This document shows positions 17,190-26,629 of a stretch of 64,000 nucleotides of DNA, in pieces (positions within the stretch are counted from its first letter, which is position 1; every line of letters begins with the position of its first letter). The stretch is from assembly GCA_041741095.1 (NCBI GenBank), contig JBGSKQ010000102.1, positions 1 through 64,000 on the forward strand. Reading direction: 5' to 3'. Position numbers and translations under genes: made by a program. This DNA comes from UBA6168 sp041741095 (GTDB taxonomy: Bacteria; Bacteroidota; Bacteroidia; Chitinophagales; Saprospiraceae). A model generated the notes under the pieces. It saw nothing but the letters and a program-made list of their open reading frames with translations. It was not told where the DNA came from and did not search any database.

Positions 17190-18224
17190 TCAATAATTTT
17201 CGCCTGCTTTCACTTTCCCCCAAAAGGTTTTATAAACAAACACCGTATAGGCCAGCACCAAAGGTGCGCCGATGGCTGCCATGAGGAGCATGATGCCAAG
17301 CGATTTTTCGGAAGAGGCGGCGTTGTAAACGGTGAGGTGGTAAGCGGGATCAATCGTAGAAATAATCAACACCGGGTACAGCTCAATCGCTACCAAAATG
17401 AGCATGAGGCTGACCGACAGCGAGGAGAACAAAAACGCCAGGCGATACTTGCCTTTTGTGGCCAAGCGGGGAATATTGGCGATGCTCAAAAAAGCCATCA
17501 GCGGAACGACGAACAAAGAAGGATTGCTTTTAAAATCATTGGACAAATGGGGGATATATAACAATGTGTAAAGCGTGACCAACGCAAAAAGCACGATGAA
17601 GGCAATGATGGCCCTTTTTAGCAACAAGGTTATTTTGGTAAACAAACGCCCTTCTGTTTTCATGGTTAAATAAATGGCTCCGTGCATGGAGAATAGCGCC
17701 ACCGTCGTTAGCCCGACGGCGATAGAATAAGGATTGAGGAACTGCAACCAATTTCCTTCATACTCAAAGCCCTCGCCAATGGCAATGCCCAGTAGCACAT
17801 TTCCCAATACAACGCCCAGCAGAAAACCCAGCATCGTACTCGAAACACAGTAGCACACATCCCATAATTGCCGCCACCAGCGCATCGGCTCCTTGCTCCG
17901 AAACTCAATGGACACGGCCCTGAAAATCAGGAACAGCAAAAACAGCATGAACGGCACGTACATGGCCGAAAAAATGGTGGCATAAGCCTCTGGAAAACCT
18001 GCGAACAGCGCCCCGCCGCCGATGACCAGCCACACCTCGTTCCCGTCCCATACCGGGCCGATTGCCTTCAAAGCTATTTGGCGGCTTTCTTCTTTTTTAA
18101 AAAACAGGTGCAAAGTCCCGGCGCCCAAATCAAAGCCATCCAAAATGGCATAGCCAGAGAACAATCCCCCAACGACGAGGAACCAAAGGGTAGGGTAATC
18201 TATGCCGAGAATTGTTGCCATCAT
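17190..18224 (-). CDS. cydB: Cytochrome bd oxidase subunit II
   Basis: The 344-residue membrane protein is the second subunit of the bd-type quinol oxidase, which reduces oxygen to water with high affinity and does not pump protons. Eight or more hydrophobic segments are visible. The opening YPTLWFLVVGGLFSGYAILDGFDLGAGTL and the GNEVWLVIGGGALFAGFPEAYA region are characteristic of CydB. Its ATG overlaps the cydA stop by one base (TAATG), so the two are translationally coupled. No CydX-like small gene or cydCD genes adjoin. The family assignment is firm. Confidence 0.93.
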   Translation of the reverse strand: MMATILGIDYPTLWFLVVGGLFSGYAILDGFDLGAGTLHLFFKKEESRQIALKAIGPVWDGNEVWLVIGGGALFAGFPEAYATIFSAMYVPFMLFLLFLIFRAVSIEFRSKEPMRWWRQLWDVCYCVSSTMLGFLLGVVLGNVLLGIAIGEGFEYEGNWLQFLNPYSIAVGLTTVALFSMHGAIYLTMKTEGRLFTKITLLLKRAIIAFIVLFALVTLYTLLYIPHLSNDFKSNPSLFVVPLMAFLSIANIPRLATKGKYRLAFLFSSLSVSLMLILVAIELYPVLIISTIDPAYHLTVYNAASSEKSLGIMLLMAAIGAPLVLAYTVFVYKTFWGKVKAGENY

Positions 18225-19636
18225 TACGGGCTTTGGTTGGTATTGGGCTTATTAGGCTTGGGTTTGGCCACAACATTTGAAATTTCTTCCAAATGAGGCC
18301 GATGTTCAACAAAAACAGGGCTATCGGGGCCGTTCCTTATTTTTTTGTCCAACAAATAAATAAAAAGGGCAAACAGCAGCATGTACACCACCGTGAACAT
18401 GATCAATGAAAACAACACCTGGTTGGCCGTCACCGATTTTGACAGGGCATCGGAGGTGCGCAGCAGGCCATAAACCACCCAAGGCTGCCGGCCCATTTCC
18501 GCTGCAAACCATCCTGCCTGATTGGCTATTTGCGGCAACAGCACGGCGAAAACAAATATCCGCAGCAGCCATTTTTGTGAAAACAACCGGCCTCGCCACC
18601 ACTGGATGCTGCCATAGACGGATACTGCGATCAAGGCCATACCAATGGCTACCATGAGGTGGTAAAACTGGAAAATGGCATTGACTGCGGATGGCCGTTC
18701 ATTTTCAGGAAAGGAGTTCAGGCCACGCAACGGCTCCTGGAAATCCCAATTGACCAAAAAGCTCAATCCACCTGGAATTTTCAGTCCATTGACCGTCTGT
18801 TTTTCTTTGTTTACCCAACCCAAAAGGTACATATCGGCCACGCCGAGGCTGTCGAAATGGCCTTCCAGGGCAGCGAGCTTGGCAGGTTGGTTGTCGGCCA
18901 CACCGTCGGCTGAGCGGTGGCCCACAGCAAGTTGGGCCAGTGAAAAAACGGTGGCCACTGCCAGTGCGATTTTGAAGGCTTTTTTTGAAATTTCGATGTG
19001 CCTGTTTTTCAAAATATAAAAAGCGTGGATGCTGAGCACCAAAAATGCCCCGGCCAGCAAAGCACCGATCCAGACGTGCAGGAGCCTGTCCACGCTGGAT
19101 GGGTTGAAAACCATCGCCCAAAAGTTCGTGATTTCTGCCCTGGCATGCATCCCCTCGCCTACCACGTGAAAACCTGCGGGCGTTTGTTGCCAACTATTAG
19201 CCACCACAATCCAAACGGCGGAAAACATGGAGCCCAGCCAAACGCCCAAAGTGGCCAGGAAGTGTACCCTGGGACTAACCCTGTCCCAGCCAAATAGCAG
19301 CACGCCCAAAAAACCACTTTCCAAAGCGAAGGCGAAAATGCCCTCCGCTGCCAGCGCACTTCCAAATACATCGCCTACATAGCGGGAGTAGGTCGCCCAA
19401 TTGGTGCCAAACTCAAACTCCATGACAATGCCCGTAGCCACGCCAATACCGAAGGTGAGCGCAAAAATTTTTGTCCAAAAGTGGGCAAGCAGTTCATACT
19501 GCCTATCGCCTGTGCGGAGGTAAAGCCCCTCCATGATGACCATTATCAAACCAAGGCCAATACTAAGGGGAGGATAGATATAGTGAAAAGCTATCGTGAA
19601 GGCAAATTGGATCCGGGAAAGAATTTCTACATCCAT
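18224..19636 (-). CDS. cydA: Cytochrome bd oxidase subunit I
   Basis: The ATG at 19636 gives 470 residues starting MDVEILSRIQFAFTIAFHYIYPP, which contains the conserved N-terminal heme-ligand His region. Other signatures are EGIFAFALESGFLGVLLFGW (the Glu of the proton path) and GWFAAEMGRQPWVVYGLLRT, the GRQPW motif near the heme b558 quinol site, with its Met ligand region nearby. Subunit I binds all three hemes and oxidises quinol. The upstream 37 codons in the same frame lack family similarity, so the later ATG is preferred. Operon with cydB. Confidence 0.93.
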   Translation of the reverse strand: MDVEILSRIQFAFTIAFHYIYPPLSIGLGLIMVIMEGLYLRTGDRQYELLAHFWTKIFALTFGIGVATGIVMEFEFGTNWATYSRYVGDVFGSALAAEGIFAFALESGFLGVLLFGWDRVSPRVHFLATLGVWLGSMFSAVWIVVANSWQQTPAGFHVVGEGMHARAEITNFWAMVFNPSSVDRLLHVWIGALLAGAFLVLSIHAFYILKNRHIEISKKAFKIALAVATVFSLAQLAVGHRSADGVADNQPAKLAALEGHFDSLGVADMYLLGWVNKEKQTVNGLKIPGGLSFLVNWDFQEPLRGLNSFPENERPSAVNAIFQFYHLMVAIGMALIAVSVYGSIQWWRGRLFSQKWLLRIFVFAVLLPQIANQAGWFAAEMGRQPWVVYGLLRTSDALSKSVTANQVLFSLIMFTVVYMLLFALFIYLLDKKIRNGPDSPVFVEHRPHLEEISNVVAKPKPNKPNTNQSP

Positions 19637-19710
19637 GATGAAAGGTGTCCAGATACCATGCGAATCTAAGCGTGATGGATCCAAAAAGCTATAAAAAATA
19701 CAACTTTTTG

Positions 19711-20241
19711 CTAAAATCGCTTTCCAATGCCCAGGGCTATGGACCAAGTGTCAAAAGCGTCAAACCTCGTATCGTAAAATATCGTCGGTGAAATATCCCA
19801 GTGTTTCCCAAACTCGAATTCGTATTCAATGCCCGCCCGGATCAGTGCGAAGTGTTCGTTTTTTTCAAACTCATAGCCTGGCCCTACGAGCAACACCAGA
19901 TCTTTTATTGGTTTCAAAAGCACATCCAGGGTGGTGACGAGCGGGTACTCCCTTTCGAGCAGTTCGCCTTCCTGTTGTTCCACCACGAAAGTGTGCAGTT
20001 CCAAGTCATTGTGCAGGCCGAGGCCCCATTTCGGGTTAAACCAATATTCCAAATCCAGGCCCCAGGAAGGGACGAAAAGGCGTTTAGGATCTTCGCCGGA
20101 AGGCACGGAGGTGTGGCCAATGAGAATCGCTGCCCGAAAGTGCTTGAACGAATCATGATCACCAGCGACAGGATGATGGCTTTCTTGGCCTACTGCCGTC
20201 AAGGAGCCAAGGCAAAAAAGAAGGATAAATAGCTTATTCAT
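19711..20241 (-). CDS. Outer-membrane beta-barrel-like protein
   Basis: The ATG at 20241 gives 176 residues with a signal peptide (MNKLFILLFCLGSLTAVGQ). The remainder alternates hydrophobic and polar residues and has aromatic strand ends (WGLDLEYWFNPKWGLGLHND, YEFEFGKHWDISPTIFYDTR), ending IALGIGKRF, with a terminal Phe typical of outer-membrane barrels. An eight-stranded barrel is plausible. Function is unknown. It lies upstream of cydAB on the same strand with a 74-base gap, and could be co-transcribed. Confidence 0.65.
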   Translation of the reverse strand: MNKLFILLFCLGSLTAVGQESHHPVAGDHDSFKHFRAAILIGHTSVPSGEDPKRLFVPSWGLDLEYWFNPKWGLGLHNDLELHTFVVEQQEGELLEREYPLVTTLDVLLKPIKDLVLLVGPGYEFEKNEHFALIRAGIEYEFEFGKHWDISPTIFYDTRFDAFDTWSIALGIGKRF

Positions 20242-20304
20242 GTGAAAGGAATTTTTTAGAGAGCCAAGATTCAAATACGATTTCCCTTCTCAAAATGACT
20301 TTCA

Positions 20305-22038
20305 TCATCCATTTGCCTGCACGGCATAATCCTTAAATTTTTTCTGAAAAGCGCCCTCCTGTTTCCAGGCGTCAAAAGCATCAATCGCCCGCTGGTTGCT
20401 CATAAAGAAATTCTCCTCGCCGATGACCTCCATCAGGCCCCAGCGCCGGAGCGCATCCCGCACAGGCCCTATCACGCTGGTAAAATGTATGCGGATGCCA
20501 CGCTCCCTGTTTTCCTTGATCCAGTCTTGCAGGCCATGCACGGCACTGCTGTCCACATGGCTGATGCTGTCCGCATTGAGCACGACGAGGCGCAGGGCTT
20601 CGCCTTTTTTTTCCATCAATTCTTCCATGCTGTCTTTGAAATAATTCAGGTTGGCAAAATAGAGCGGGCCGTCGAAGCGCACCACCAGCACATCGGGGCG
20701 CAGTTCGAGGTTTTTAAAACGATCCACATTTCTATAAAATTCAGAATCTGGCACTTTGCCCAGCACGGCTACGTGCGGCCGGGTAGAGCGATACACCACC
20801 ATCGCCAACGACAGTACCACGCCTGCCCCTATGCCCGTTTCGATGCCCATCGTCAGGGTGATGATGAAAGTGGCCAGCAGCATCCAGAAATCCTGGCGGT
20901 CGTTGTGCCAAAGATGGATAGCTTCCTTTTGATCAATGAGACCGATGACCGCCACGATGATGACCGCAGCCAGCACGGCATTTGGCAAAAAGTAAAACAA
21001 AGGCGTAAGGAAAAGCAGGGTCAAAACAATGAGCACGGCACTGATGATGGAGGCCAGCCCAGTGTTTGCACCAGCCTGGTCGTTGACCGCAGTGCGGGAA
21101 AAACCACCCGTCACCGGATAGCCCTGGAAAACCGCAGCGCCCAAATTGGCAAGGCCCAGCCCGACCAGTTCCTGGTTGGCGTCCACATGATAATCCTTGT
21201 GCTTGGCCTGGATGGCTTTCGCCACCGCAAAACTTTCCATGAAACCAACAAGCGAGATGGTCAGCGCTGCGGAAAGGAGGGTCTGCCAACTGTCCAAATC
21301 AAAAGAAGGCAAGGAAAAACCGGGCAAGCCCTGCGGCACTTCGCCCACGATTTTCACGCCTTGGTTGTTCAGGCCCAAGCCCCAAACTGCCAATATGCCC
21401 AGCACCACGGCCACCAAGGCACCAGGAATGCTTTTGTGCAGTTTTTTGGTGTATTTTATAATGAAAATGGCCACCAGGCCAATGGCAAAAGTCAACAAAT
21501 GGGTCTGTCCGATATTTTGCGCTGCGGCGATGAGGATGTCGTGGACGTGTTCGCTTTTTGGCAGTTGGATGCCGAGCAAATGTTTCAACTGGCTCAGCCC
21601 GATGATGATGGCCGCTGCCGACGTGAAGCCGCTGATGACGGGGTGCGACAGGAAATTGACCAAAAAACCCAAGCGGAATGCCCCCATCAAAAACTGGATC
21701 GCCCCCACCATGAATGCGAGCGTGACAGCCAGCAAAAGGTACACCTCCGGGCTTTCCGGCTTGAGCGCCCCGATGCCCGCTGCCGTCAGCAGGGATACCA
21801 TCGCCACTGGCCCTACGGCCAATTGGCGGCTGGTGCCAAAAAGCGCATACAGTACAAGCGGTATGGTGGAAGCGTACAATCCATGTATGGGCGGCAGGCC
21901 GGCAATCATGGCATACGCCATTCCCTGCGGGATGAGCATCACGCCCACGGTGAGTCCAGCGGAAAGGTCGCCGGACAACCAGCCTTTTTTATAATTGGGA
22001 AGCCAGCCCAGAAAGGGCAGGAGTTGCTTGATTTTCAT
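20305..22038 (-). CDS. SulP-family anion transporter with STAS domain
   Basis: The ATG at 22038 gives 577 residues. Residues 1-420 form the 14-segment SLC26/SulP transporter core: the opening LPNYKKGWLSGDLSAGLTVG, the signature GMAYAMIAGLPPIHGLYAS, and LVGLGLANLGAAVFQGYPVTGGFSRTAVN. Residues 440-577 are a cytoplasmic STAS domain (DSISHVDSSAVHGLQDWI). Family members carry sulfate, bicarbonate or other anions; the substrate cannot be read. The sulfate label is by homology only. A CRP/FNR-like palindrome and a -7 box lie just upstream. Confidence 0.88.
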   Translation of the reverse strand: MKIKQLLPFLGWLPNYKKGWLSGDLSAGLTVGVMLIPQGMAYAMIAGLPPIHGLYASTIPLVLYALFGTSRQLAVGPVAMVSLLTAAGIGALKPESPEVYLLLAVTLAFMVGAIQFLMGAFRLGFLVNFLSHPVISGFTSAAAIIIGLSQLKHLLGIQLPKSEHVHDILIAAAQNIGQTHLLTFAIGLVAIFIIKYTKKLHKSIPGALVAVVLGILAVWGLGLNNQGVKIVGEVPQGLPGFSLPSFDLDSWQTLLSAALTISLVGFMESFAVAKAIQAKHKDYHVDANQELVGLGLANLGAAVFQGYPVTGGFSRTAVNDQAGANTGLASIISAVLIVLTLLFLTPLFYFLPNAVLAAVIIVAVIGLIDQKEAIHLWHNDRQDFWMLLATFIITLTMGIETGIGAGVVLSLAMVVYRSTRPHVAVLGKVPDSEFYRNVDRFKNLELRPDVLVVRFDGPLYFANLNYFKDSMEELMEKKGEALRLVVLNADSISHVDSSAVHGLQDWIKENRERGIRIHFTSVIGPVRDALRRWGLMEVIGEENFFMSNQRAIDAFDAWKQEGAFQKKFKDYAVQANG

Positions 22039-22063
22039 TGAAAAATTTTTGAAAAAACTTTTG

Positions 22064-22107
22064 CAAAAGTAGCGATCCTCTCCCGCTGCCTCCGTGATGT
22101 GCATCAC
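22064..22107 (-). promoter_or_regulatory. sulP upstream region: -7 box and CRP/FNR-like palindrome
   Basis: On the minus strand TACTTTTG (22071-22064) matches TAnnTTTG. About 22 bases upstream of it is GTGATGCACATCAC (22107-22094), which has the GTGA-N6-TCAC form bound by CRP/FNR-family regulators. Its position just upstream of the -7 box would suit control of sulP, but no regulator gene of that family is in the window. Confidence 0.4.
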
Positions 22108-22138
22108 ACTTGTATTTTCGGCTAAACTGCCCTCAACA

Positions 22139-22654
22139 TCAATCCTTTGGCTTGTTTATGCCCAGCACGGCTTTGCCCTCGCCCAGCATGACGGAAACGG
22201 TCATTTGGTTTTTTTCGCCCATCAGTGATCCTGCGTTGTCATTCATTTTTATGGAGGTGGTGGTAAAACCAGCCTTCTTTAAATCTGCCTCGTATTTCTC
22301 AAGGGCTTCAAAACCAACATTTTCAAATGTGACCGCCCAGGTGTTGTCGGTAGGGGTCTCCCCTTTTATGGTGCCTTTTATTGTGCCGTATTTGAATTTG
22401 GGCACATCCGCCGGTGCTTCGTCTGGCCATTCTTGACCCCTGCTTTCAATTTCAACTTTGCCTTTTTCGCTTTCGAGGGTGATTTTTTCTTTGCCCAAGT
22501 CAACCTCGGCTTCTTCCCCGGTAGATTTTTCGATTGATTTTTCAATCATTTGCTCTTGGTGCTTTTCCACCGCTTTTTCGCAGGAAGACAAGGTGAAAAA
22601 AAACAACGAAAGCAGGCACACTAGCGCCGCAATAGAATTTGACAGCTTTTTCAT
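22139..22654 (-). CDS. Lipoprotein of unknown function
   Basis: The ATG at 22654 gives 171 residues with a lipoprotein signal (MKKLSNSIAALVCLL, lipobox LSSC). Directly after the Cys comes a Lys/Glu-rich stretch (EKAVEKHQEQMIEKSIEKST), probably a helical tether. A small alpha/beta domain follows (WAVTFENVGFEALEKYEADL, then MTVSVMLGEGKAVLGI). I do not recognise the family. It precedes sulP on the same strand with about 100 bases between, so co-transcription is possible but sulP appears to have its own promoter. Confidence 0.65.
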   Translation of the reverse strand: MKKLSNSIAALVCLLSLFFFTLSSCEKAVEKHQEQMIEKSIEKSTGEEAEVDLGKEKITLESEKGKVEIESRGQEWPDEAPADVPKFKYGTIKGTIKGETPTDNTWAVTFENVGFEALEKYEADLKKAGFTTTSIKMNDNAGSLMGEKNQMTVSVMLGEGKAVLGINKPKD

Positions 22655-22822
22655 TGGAAATTTTTTGAAGATGAACAATTAAGCTACCCTTCTTCGATTC
22701 CTTCAAAATAAGCGTTTATATGCCACTTGGAAAATGACGCTCATCACATTGGACAGGCACATTTGTCAACTTGGATGGGCAAACTATATTTACTCGTAGC
22801 TGGACAACCAACTCTCATTTCC

Positions 22823-22856
22823 TTTGTTCCAAATCCAGCCCAAAACCTTACATTTG
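22823..22856 (+). promoter_or_regulatory. gcvP promoter
   Basis: TTTG (22823-22826) and TACATTTG (22849-22856) are separated by 22 bases. They lie 50 bases before the gcvP ATG. Confidence 0.45.
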
Positions 22857-22905
22857 CCCACTCAAAATCCCAACGCCAAGTAATTCCAAATCTTTTCAAA
22901 ACAAT

Positions 22906-25815
22906 ATGAGCAGAACATCTTTCCACGACCAATTTGCCGACCGGCACATTGGCCCCAACCACGAAGAAACACAAGCCATGCTCCAAACCATTGGGGCAGC
23001 TTCTTTGGATCAACTGATCAACGAAACGGTGCCAGATGCCATCCGCATGGCGGGTGAACTGAACCTGCCGGATGCCCTGACCGAATTTGAATACCTGCGG
23101 GAACTAAAGGAAGTTGCAGTCCTAAACAAGCTGTTCAAATCCTACATCGGCATGGGCTACTACGGCACCATTACGCCATCGGTCATCCTGCGCAACATTT
23201 TCCAAAACCCAGGCTGGTACACGCAGTACACGCCCTATCAGGCTGAAATTTCACAGGGCCGCCTCGAAGCCATCCTCAATTTCCAGACGATGGTGAGCGA
23301 CCTGACGGGCTTCCCCATCGCCAATGCCTCCCTGCTCGACGAGGGCACGGCTGCCGCCGAAGCGATGGCCATGTTTTTTAGCCATAAAAACAAAAGGGCA
23401 AAGGGCAATCTGGCCAACGAGTTTTTCGTGGATGAAAAAGTGTTCGATCAGACCATTGACGTACTGATAACCAGGGCCAGGCCGATGGGCATCAACGTAG
23501 TGGTGGGCGATTGGAAAACCTACGAATTTAACAGCAAAACCTTTGGTGTGCTGCTGCAATATCCCGCCAAGGACGGCAGCGTGGAGGACTACCGTGCTTT
23601 CACCGAAAAGGCCAATGCACATGAAATATATGTAACCGTCGCCGCCGATATACTGAGCCTGGCCGTGCTGAAAGCGCCGGGTGAATGGGGTGCCGACTGC
23701 GCCGTTGGCAACACCCAGCGTTTCGGCGTGCCGATGGGCTATGGCGGCCCACATGCTGCCTATTTTGCCACAAAAGATGAATACAAACGAGTCATCCCTG
23801 GCCGTATCATCGGCGTATCGGTCGGAGCGAACGGCAAGCGGGCGCTGCGCATGGCACTACAGACCCGTGAGCAGCACATCCGCCGGGAAAAAGCTACGAG
23901 CAATATCTGTACTGCCCAAGCGCTACTGGCCATCATGGCAGGAATGTATGCTGCTTGGCACGGGCCAAAGGGCGTCCGGGCCATTGCGGAGCGGGTACAC
24001 ACCTTCGCCCAAATTTTGAACAACAACCTGCGCAAACTGGGCTACCAGCAAAGCAACGAGCATTTCTTTGACACCATCTGTGTCAAGGTAGGCGAGGATA
24101 AAATTGAGCACATACGCCATCTCGCCACGGCCATTGAGATCAACTTCTATTACGGCGACGGCACTGTGCAGATTACGTTGGATGAAACGGTGACCGAAGA
24201 AGACGTGGATTTGATCGTCAGCGTGTTTGCGCAAGCAAAAGAAATAGAGGCAAAAGTGGAATTTTCCACGTCGGGCCGCTTGGCCGTTCCTGCTGCTTTG
24301 GTGCGGGAGTCGGATTACCTTACCCACCCCGTTTTCAACAGCTACCAAACTGAAACGAAAATGATGCGCTACATCAAGCGCCTGGAAAACAAGGACTTAT
24401 CGCTGATGTATTCCATGATCCCGCTCGGCAGTTGCACCATGAAGCTGAACGCTGCATCGGAACTCATCCCCGTCAGTTGGGAAAATTTTGCAAATATCCA
24501 CCCTTTTACGCCTGAGGATCAGGTGCAGGGCTACCGTGAGATTTTCCGTGAACTGGAAAGCTATCTCTGCGAAATCACTGGTTTTACAGCTTGTTCGCTC
24601 CAGCCCAACTCTGGCGCACAGGGCGAATACGCTGGTCTGATGGTGATCCGTGCCTACCACGAGGCAAGGGGCGAGAGCCACCGCAACATCTCATTGATCC
24701 CCTCCTCGGCGCATGGCACCAACCCGGCAAGTGCTGCTATGGCGGGCATGGATATCGTCGTGGTGGCCTGCGACGAAAAAGGCAATGTGGACATTGCAGA
24801 CCTGCAAGCCAAGGCCGAGCAGCACAAAGACCGCCTTTCCTGCCTGATGATGACCTATCCTTCCACGCATGGGGTTTTTGAAACGGGCGTGAGGGGCATT
24901 TGCAAAACCATCCACGACAACGGTGGCCTCGTCTATATGGACGGTGCCAATATGAACGCACAGGTCGGCCTGACCAGCCCCGGCATCATCGGGGCGGACG
25001 TGTGCCACCTCAATCTGCACAAGACTTTTGCCATCCCGCACGGTGGCGGCGGCCCCGGCATGGGCCCTATTTGTGTCAATGAAAAATTGGCACCTTACCT
25101 GCCCTCCCATCCTTTCCTTCGGGCAAATTCCTCTTTTGAAACTGGGGGCGGCATCAACGCTGTGAGCGCTGCACCTTGGGGCAGCGCCAGTATTTTGCTC
25201 ATTTCTTATGGTTATATCAAAATGTTGGGCAAAAAAGGCGTGACGGATGCCACCCGCTATGCCATTTTGAATGCCAACTACATCAAGTCCCGTTTGGAAA
25301 AAACCTTCCCGATTTTGTATTCGGGCGTAAAAGGCAGGGCTGCCCACGAAATGATCGTTGACCTGCGCCCGTTCAAAGAATTTTGCAGTGCCGAGGACGT
25401 GGCCAAGCGCTTGATGGACTATGGCTTCCACGCCCCGACGCTCAGCTTCCCCGTGGCCGGCACCTTGATGATAGAGCCGACGGAAAGCGAAAGCATGGAC
25501 GAACTTGACCGTTTCTGCGATGCCTTGCTGCAAATACGCCAAGAGATTGACGAGATAGCCTCCGGCATGTATTCCCACGACAACAACGTGCTCCACAATG
25601 CACCCCACACCCTCGAAGTGGCAACGGCCAATGATTGGAACTACCCGTACAGCCGTGAGAAAGCAGCCTATCCGCTGCCTTATCTGCGGGAAGGCCACAA
25701 GTTCTGGGCTTCTGTGGGCCGGGTGGACAATGCTTACGGCGACCGCAACCTCGTTTGTACTTGCCCTCCGATGGAGGCGTATATGGAGGAGCCGGAGGCA
25801 GCAGCTGTTATTTGA
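22906..25815 (+). CDS. gcvP: Glycine dehydrogenase (decarboxylating), P-protein
   Basis: The 969-residue PLP enzyme decarboxylates glycine and passes the aminomethyl group to lipoylated H-protein in the glycine cleavage system. It is the fused alpha+beta form: residues 1-430 begin FADRHIGPNHEETQAML, and the second half contains the PLP lysine in HLNLHKTFAIPHGGGGPGMG and GSCTMKLNAASEL. The ATG at 22906 is chosen because homologues start just before FADRHIGP. The length fits the family. gcvT and gcvH are not adjacent. A clear terminator follows. Confidence 0.95.
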   Translation: MSRTSFHDQFADRHIGPNHEETQAMLQTIGAASLDQLINETVPDAIRMAGELNLPDALTEFEYLRELKEVAVLNKLFKSYIGMGYYGTITPSVILRNIFQNPGWYTQYTPYQAEISQGRLEAILNFQTMVSDLTGFPIANASLLDEGTAAAEAMAMFFSHKNKRAKGNLANEFFVDEKVFDQTIDVLITRARPMGINVVVGDWKTYEFNSKTFGVLLQYPAKDGSVEDYRAFTEKANAHEIYVTVAADILSLAVLKAPGEWGADCAVGNTQRFGVPMGYGGPHAAYFATKDEYKRVIPGRIIGVSVGANGKRALRMALQTREQHIRREKATSNICTAQALLAIMAGMYAAWHGPKGVRAIAERVHTFAQILNNNLRKLGYQQSNEHFFDTICVKVGEDKIEHIRHLATAIEINFYYGDGTVQITLDETVTEEDVDLIVSVFAQAKEIEAKVEFSTSGRLAVPAALVRESDYLTHPVFNSYQTETKMMRYIKRLENKDLSLMYSMIPLGSCTMKLNAASELIPVSWENFANIHPFTPEDQVQGYREIFRELESYLCEITGFTACSLQPNSGAQGEYAGLMVIRAYHEARGESHRNISLIPSSAHGTNPASAAMAGMDIVVVACDEKGNVDIADLQAKAEQHKDRLSCLMMTYPSTHGVFETGVRGICKTIHDNGGLVYMDGANMNAQVGLTSPGIIGADVCHLNLHKTFAIPHGGGGPGMGPICVNEKLAPYLPSHPFLRANSSFETGGGINAVSAAPWGSASILLISYGYIKMLGKKGVTDATRYAILNANYIKSRLEKTFPILYSGVKGRAAHEMIVDLRPFKEFCSAEDVAKRLMDYGFHAPTLSFPVAGTLMIEPTESESMDELDRFCDALLQIRQEIDEIASGMYSHDNNVLHNAPHTLEVATANDWNYPYSREKAAYPLPYLREGHKFWASVGRVDNAYGDRNLVCTCPPMEAYMEEPEAAAVI

Positions 25816-25837
25816 TTTTTTTTGAAAATGTTTATAT

Positions 25838-25877
25838 AAAAAAGGGCGCTGACCTTAATGGATCAACGCCCTTTTTC
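25838..25877. terminator. Terminator between gcvP and a convergent membrane-protein gene
   Basis: AAAGGGCG (25841-25848) pairs with CGCCCTTT (25867-25874). The stem extends inward through CTGACC/GGATCAA with wobble pairs, with A-run before and T-run after, so it can work on both strands. Confidence 0.85.
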
Positions 25878-25985
25878 ATTTGTTTTAGTGAACCTGTAGT
25901 TTTTGTAAGATGAGTTGCAAGTAGTTGATTCTAAGTGCTTTCTCTCATTCCTCTCAACCTCTCACTCCTCTACAGTGAAACAACA

Positions 25986-26330
25986 TCACACGATGTCGCT
26001 TCCGCCCCCTCTTTTCTTTACAAACAAGTAATAAAGTATCAATGCCGTGCCACCCAGCGTGAGCATCATTCCGAAATAGGCAGGGCCTTCGTCCATGCCC
26101 GACCTGGCCAGTGCCGAGCCTGCGAACATGCCCAAGCCAACGCCGACGGCCACCATACCTAATTTTAAGGCAGAATTTTCATTCCTGTCTTCTTTGAAGA
26201 TTCCTGCGTCTTGTCCGTGCTGGATAAGTGCCAGACGGATCTTGTGGCGGGAAGATAGATATAGGTATGCTGTTACGATGAGGGTTGTAAAGAATCCGAT
26301 GACGGCTACAAGGCCAATTATTTCTCCCAT
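25986..26330 (-). CDS. Small inner-membrane protein (DUF6249-like)
   Basis: The 114-residue product has three hydrophobic segments: residues 4-26, 57-77 (VAVGVGLGMFAGSALA) and 86-105 (MMLTLGGTALILYYLF). Between the first two is a cytoplasmic loop SSRHKIRLALIQHGQDAGIF, which resembles small proteins often found beside ECF sigma factors in Bacteroidota (the DUF6249 group, from memory). It ends KKRGGGSDIV. No sigma gene is adjacent here. Function is unknown. Confidence 0.65.
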   Translation of the reverse strand: MGEIIGLVAVIGFFTTLIVTAYLYLSSRHKIRLALIQHGQDAGIFKEDRNENSALKLGMVAVGVGLGMFAGSALARSGMDEGPAYFGMMLTLGGTALILYYLFVKKRGGGSDIV

Positions 26331-26464
26331 TTTGATTGATTTACAAGTGATTGAATCGAATTTACACAGGCTTGGACGCTATGCTGGAAAATGCGGTTAC
26401 AAGTTTTTGAAAAAAATCTTCCTGGCGGGAAGTTTGCAGGAAGCGAAAAGATTTGTGCGTCGTT

Positions 26465-26497
26465 ATTGACCTATATGGGGTGCTTTCATTACATTTG
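26465..26497 (+). promoter_or_regulatory. Promoter upstream of the 26630 gene
   Basis: ATTG (26465-26468) is followed after 21 bases by TACATTTG (26490-26497). The implied 5' leader would be about 125 bases long. Confidence 0.45.
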
Positions 26498-26629
26498 TTT
26501 CCACATTCATTCGCATTAAAAAAGTAAGCACCAGCAAAACGGAACGCCACTACAGCTATCTGAAACACAGCTTTAGAAAAGAGGCTATCCAACCACTTTT
26601 CAAATGACCAAATAGAAACCTTTTAACCA

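Noticed and set aside
20485..22041. 518-codon plus-strand frame
   Set aside because: Antisense shadow of the SulP gene; His/Gln-rich nonsense composition.
24691..25698. 335-codon minus-strand frame
   Set aside because: Antisense shadow of gcvP.
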